In this document: positions 5,473-7,595 of the stretch, in pieces
Layout: each line of letters begins with the position of its first letter
Position numbering within the stretch: the stretch's first letter is position 1
Source of the DNA: JBDTNK01 sp039933775
GTDB taxonomy: Bacteria > Chloroflexota > Limnocylindria > QHBO01
Length of the DNA: 7,595 bases
Reading direction: 5' to 3'
NCBI GenBank assembly: GCA_039933775.1
Contig: JBDTNK010000085.1
Coordinates: 1 to 7,595 of the forward strand
Translations under genes and position numbers: made by a program
The notes under the pieces: generated by a model
Seen by the model: only the letters and a program-made list of their open reading frames with translations
Told to the model about the DNA's origin: nothing
Database searches by the model: none

Positions 5473-6273
5473 TTACGCCGGCGCGGCGAGATCGCGACGC
5501 GGGAAGCGCAGCAGCGCATAGCCGAGCGGGATCGCGACCGCCAGGGCGAGGATCAGCAGATCGAGCGGGTCCGTCTCGCCGGCCAGGATCTCCCCCGGCT
5601 GGAAGTGGTGGAAGAGCGAATACTCCTGGAGCCAGGCGGCGTCGGTCCAGAGGCTGCCAAGGATCTCGAGGAAGTAGTTCACGATCAGATAGGCGAGGGA
5701 CAGGCCCAGCGCCGGGCCGGCGCGGTCGAAGCTGACCGATGCGCCAAGGGAGAACGCGAGGAACGCGGCCCACAGCAGCAGTCCGTTCAGCAGGACCAGC
5801 GGCAGCTGGTCGACCGCCACCGCTTCCAGCAGTCCCTGCATCGCTGCGCCGGCCACCATTCCGGCGACCAGAACGCCAAAGATCGCGACTACGCTGACGA
5901 AGAGCGCAGCAGCCGTCGCGAGCAGCACGCCATTCCGCGGCAGCGGGCGCGCCAGGAGGACCTCGAGGGTCCCCCGCTGGCGCTCCCCCGCAATCGCGAG
6001 GCTTGCCGCGCCGACCGCGAAGATGGCGACGAACGCAATGGCGATCGGATGCTGGAGGCCGAGGGTGATCGTGCCGCCGATCGTGAAGAGGTTCCCGGAG
6101 CCAAAGTTCGAAAACTGGTCGATCAGAGGGTTCTCGCTGGCGAGCGAGCGAAGGACGTCGCTGAATTGCGCGTAGAAGAACGGTATCAGCAGCCCCCAGC
6201 CGAGCGATGCGAGACCTACGACGAGGACTTTGACGGCTTGCCAGCGCAACGTCTGGGCGAAGAGATGTCTCAT
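5473..6273 (-). CDS. ABC-2 type transporter, permease subunit
   Basis: A 266-residue integral membrane protein with six likely membrane segments (about 14-33, 75-95, 117-145, 156-178, 186-206, 236-255). After segment 2 comes the cytoplasmic motif GERQRGTLEVLLARPLPRNGV (about 96-115), typical of ABC-2 permeases, which contact the ATPase there. Its ATG overlaps the TGA of the ATPase gene (ATGA), so the two are made together and presumably form an exporter with two copies of each. Substrate unknown: related systems act in drug or lipid efflux, Na+ export (NatAB) or copper-enzyme maturation (NosFY). A long soluble loop (about 34-72) sits between segments 1 and 2. Confidence 0.88.
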   Translation of the reverse strand: MRHLFAQTLRWQAVKVLVVGLASLGWGLLIPFFYAQFSDVLRSLASENPLIDQFSNFGSGNLFTIGGTITLGLQHPIAIAFVAIFAVGAASLAIAGERQRGTLEVLLARPLPRNGVLLATAAALFVSVVAIFGVLVAGMVAGAAMQGLLEAVAVDQLPLVLLNGLLLWAAFLAFSLGASVSFDRAGPALGLSLAYLIVNYFLEILGSLWTDAAWLQEYSLFHHFQPGEILAGETDPLDLLILALAVAIPLGYALLRFPRRDLAAPA

Positions 6274-7223
6274 TCGACTGCCTTCGGCGGCGGCACCCTC
6301 GTCCCGCCGGCGGCTGACGGCGGTGCAGCTTCGTCGGCGTAGTAATCGAGGAAGACCTCCTCCAGGCTCGCGGGCTCGATGGTCAGGTCCTCGAGCGACG
6401 GAGATGCGACCGCGCGAACAAAGGGGACGACGTCGCCCTCCAGCGTCGCGCGCAGCGTGGAGCCGTCCTGCTCCACGTCGGCGATACCGGGCACCCCGCG
6501 CAGGTCGGGCGCCGTGCCGCGCCAGCGCAGCATGATCCTGCGGCGCCGGTGGGCGAGCAGCTCGCCCACGTGCTGGAGCGCGAGGAGCCGGCCGTCACGG
6601 ATGATGGCGACACGGTCACACACGCGCTCCACCTCCGGCAGGACGTGGCTCGAGAAGAAGATCGTTCGCCCTTCTCGACGGAGGTCATCGAGGATGGCGT
6701 AGAAGGCGTGCTGCATCAGCGGATCGAGACCCTCCGTCGGCTCGTCGAGGATGGCCAGCTGCGGATCGTGCTGGAGCGCCTGGATGACGCCGATCTTCTG
6801 GCGCATTCCGCGCGAGTAGTCGCGGACCCGGCGCCGCAGCGTGGCGTCCGACATCTGCAGCCGCTCGGCGAGTGCCTCGCGACGGACCGGCGACGCGCCC
6901 TGCAGGTCGGCGAGGTAGTCCAGCGCATCCCGTCCCGATTGCGCGTCGTACAGCGCGATGCCACCCGGCAGGTAGCCGCAGCGGCGCCGAATCTCGACCG
7001 ACTCGCGCTCGGTATCGAGGCCAAACACCGATGCACTCCCCGCGGTCGCGTGCAAATAGCCAAGAAGGACGCGGATCATGGTCGATTTGCCAGCCCCGTT
7101 CGGGCCGAGGAAGCCGAAGATCTCGCCACGGCGGACCTCGAGCGTCAGATCGGTCAGCGCCGCGACGCGGCCATATCGCTTCGTCAGTCCCAAGGTGCTG
7201 ATGATCGGTGCGGCGTCATCCAC
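6270..7223 (-). CDS. ABC transporter ATP-binding protein (ABC-2/DrrA-NatA type)
   Basis: A 317-residue ATPase that powers the adjacent permease from the cytoplasmic side. Seen: Walker A GPNGAGKST (40-48); Q-loop region GYLPGGIALYD (83-93) with Gly where many relatives have Glu; a signature loop YSRGM (136-140) in place of LSGGQ, common in this subfamily; Walker B LAILDEPTEGLDP (156-168) with E161; H-loop H193 in FFSSHVLPEVERVCDR. Residues about 220-317 are the extra C-terminal domain usual in DrrA/CcmA-like ATPases, ending in a Pro-rich tail. The start chosen is the GTG at 7223, because TACGCT lies seven bases upstream and translation further upstream (open to 7439) would overlap the divergent treY. 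Both nucleotide sites look intact. Substrate not predictable. Confidence 0.9.
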   Translation of the reverse strand: MDDAAPIISTLGLTKRYGRVAALTDLTLEVRRGEIFGFLGPNGAGKSTMIRVLLGYLHATAGSASVFGLDTERESVEIRRRCGYLPGGIALYDAQSGRDALDYLADLQGASPVRREALAERLQMSDATLRRRVRDYSRGMRQKIGVIQALQHDPQLAILDEPTEGLDPLMQHAFYAILDDLRREGRTIFFSSHVLPEVERVCDRVAIIRDGRLLALQHVGELLAHRRRRIMLRWRGTAPDLRGVPGIADVEQDGSTLRATLEGDVVPFVRAVASPSLEDLTIEPASLEEVFLDYYADEAAPPSAAGGTRVPPPKAVE

Positions 7224-7230
7224 GACAGGC

Positions 7231-7236
7231 AGCGTA
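7231..7236 (-). promoter_or_regulatory. Putative -10 element for the ABC exporter operon
   Basis: On the minus strand TACGCT (7236-7231) is followed by seven bases (GCCTGTC) and the GTG at 7223. It is the same hexamer as in front of the EamA gene, again with no Shine-Dalgarno. The next in-frame upstream codon is GTC, so the GTG is the first usable start after the hexamer. Confidence 0.45.
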
Positions 7237-7257
7237 GCCGCCCGCGGAACGCCGCGT

Positions 7258-7269
7258 GCACCATGGTGC
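7258..7269. promoter_or_regulatory. 12-bp perfect palindrome in the divergent intergenic region
   Basis: GCACCATGGTGC reads identically on both strands. It sits in the 67-bp gap between the divergent ABC operon and treY, 22 bases before the treY ATG and 22 bases upstream of the ABC -10 hexamer, where a dimeric regulator could affect both genes. Function as an operator is inference from position only. Confidence 0.3.
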
Positions 7270-7290
7270 GGAGATGAGACTCCACGCTCG

Positions 7291-7595
7291 ATGACGATTC
7301 CGCTTCGCGCCACGTACCGCGTGCAGCTGCACGCGGCGTTCACCTTCGACGACGCGGTGGTGCTGGTGCCGTACCTGGCGCGCCTGGGGATCAGCCACCT
7401 GTACGCGTCGCCGGTGCTCCAGGCGCGCGCAGGGAGCACGCACGGCTACGACGTCATCGACCATGCATCGGTCGGTCGTGAGCTCGGCGGAGAGGAAAGC
7501 TTCGTCCGCTTGACCGATGCGCTGCGCGCGGCCGGCATGGGGCTCGTCCTCGACATCGTGCCGAACCACATGGCGATCGGCGGGGCGCAGAACGC
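7291..7595 (+). CDS. treY: Malto-oligosyltrehalose synthase, N-terminus (partial)
   Basis: The frame opens at ATG 7291 and runs off the window end; 101 full codons are visible of a family usually over 700 residues. TreY is a GH13 cytosolic enzyme that converts the reducing-end linkage of maltodextrins to an alpha,alpha-1,1 bond; TreZ then releases trehalose. The visible part carries its hallmarks: TYRVQL at residue 8, PYLARLGISHLYASP (27-41), AGSTHGYDVIDH (46-57), ELGG (63-66) and LVLDIVPNHMA (85-95), the last being GH13 conserved region I. No in-frame start codon lies in the 33 bases before the ATG. It is divergent from the ABC exporter; treZ or a glycogen-debranching gene would be expected nearby outside the window. 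No clear ribosome site; a weak GAGACT lies nine bases before the ATG. Confidence 0.95.
   Translation, partial: MTIPLRATYRVQLHAAFTFDDAVVLVPYLARLGISHLYASPVLQARAGSTHGYDVIDHASVGRELGGEESFVRLTDALRAAGMGLVLDIVPNHMAIGGAQN

Noticed and set aside
7224..7569. Minus-strand frames upstream of the ABC ATPase start
   Set aside because: They lie antisense to treY, which has unmistakable GH13 motifs, and the ATPase family N-terminus begins shortly after the GTG at 7223.

Overview
High-GC, densely packed bacterial chromosomal DNA. Gene content (a MerR-type HTH/molbindin regulator, malto-oligosyltrehalose synthase, a CPFTAC-type flavin oxidoreductase, an XRE/nuclease-like protein) and apparently leaderless starts fit an uncultured Chloroflexota-like or Actinomycetota-like bacterium. 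That placement is an inference from gene style; no rRNA or phylogenetic marker is present.

Layout, left to right. (1) Minus strand, 1-1846: a flavin-dependent pyridine nucleotide-disulfide oxidoreductase, then a MerR-like HTH plus molybdate-binding TOBE regulator, whose stop overlaps a probable start of the next gene (first codons look like a signal peptide, perhaps ModA). (2) 1847-3249: an island with one plus-strand gene, an XRE HTH protein carrying a PD-(D/E)XK-like C-terminal domain. It is bracketed by two direct copies of a 184-bp repeat (164/184 identical, no gaps) that itself ends in 17-bp inverted repeats. This is the most unusual part of the window. (3) Minus strand, 3250-5384: an EamA/DMT transporter and imidazolonepropionase (HutI), overlapping by ATGA. 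(4) Minus strand, 5473-7223: an ABC-2 type exporter, ATPase then permease, also overlapping by ATGA. (5) Plus strand from 7291 to the window end: the N-terminus of malto-oligosyltrehalose synthase (TreY), divergent from the ABC operon.

The modules look functionally separate: molybdate homeostasis/redox, the repeat-bracketed XRE protein, histidine-catabolism-type amidohydrolase with a transporter, an efflux ABC system, and trehalose synthesis. Five transcription-unit-leading genes share one design: a TANNNT-like (or GATACT) hexamer ending 6-7 nt before the start codon with no Shine-Dalgarno in the usual place, which suggests leaderless mRNAs. Genes inside operons start instead by 4-bp stop/start overlap. 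The two stretches over 300 bp without a gene (1847-2212 and 2882-3249) are mostly the two repeat copies. No tRNA, rRNA, CRISPR array or recognisable transposase is visible.
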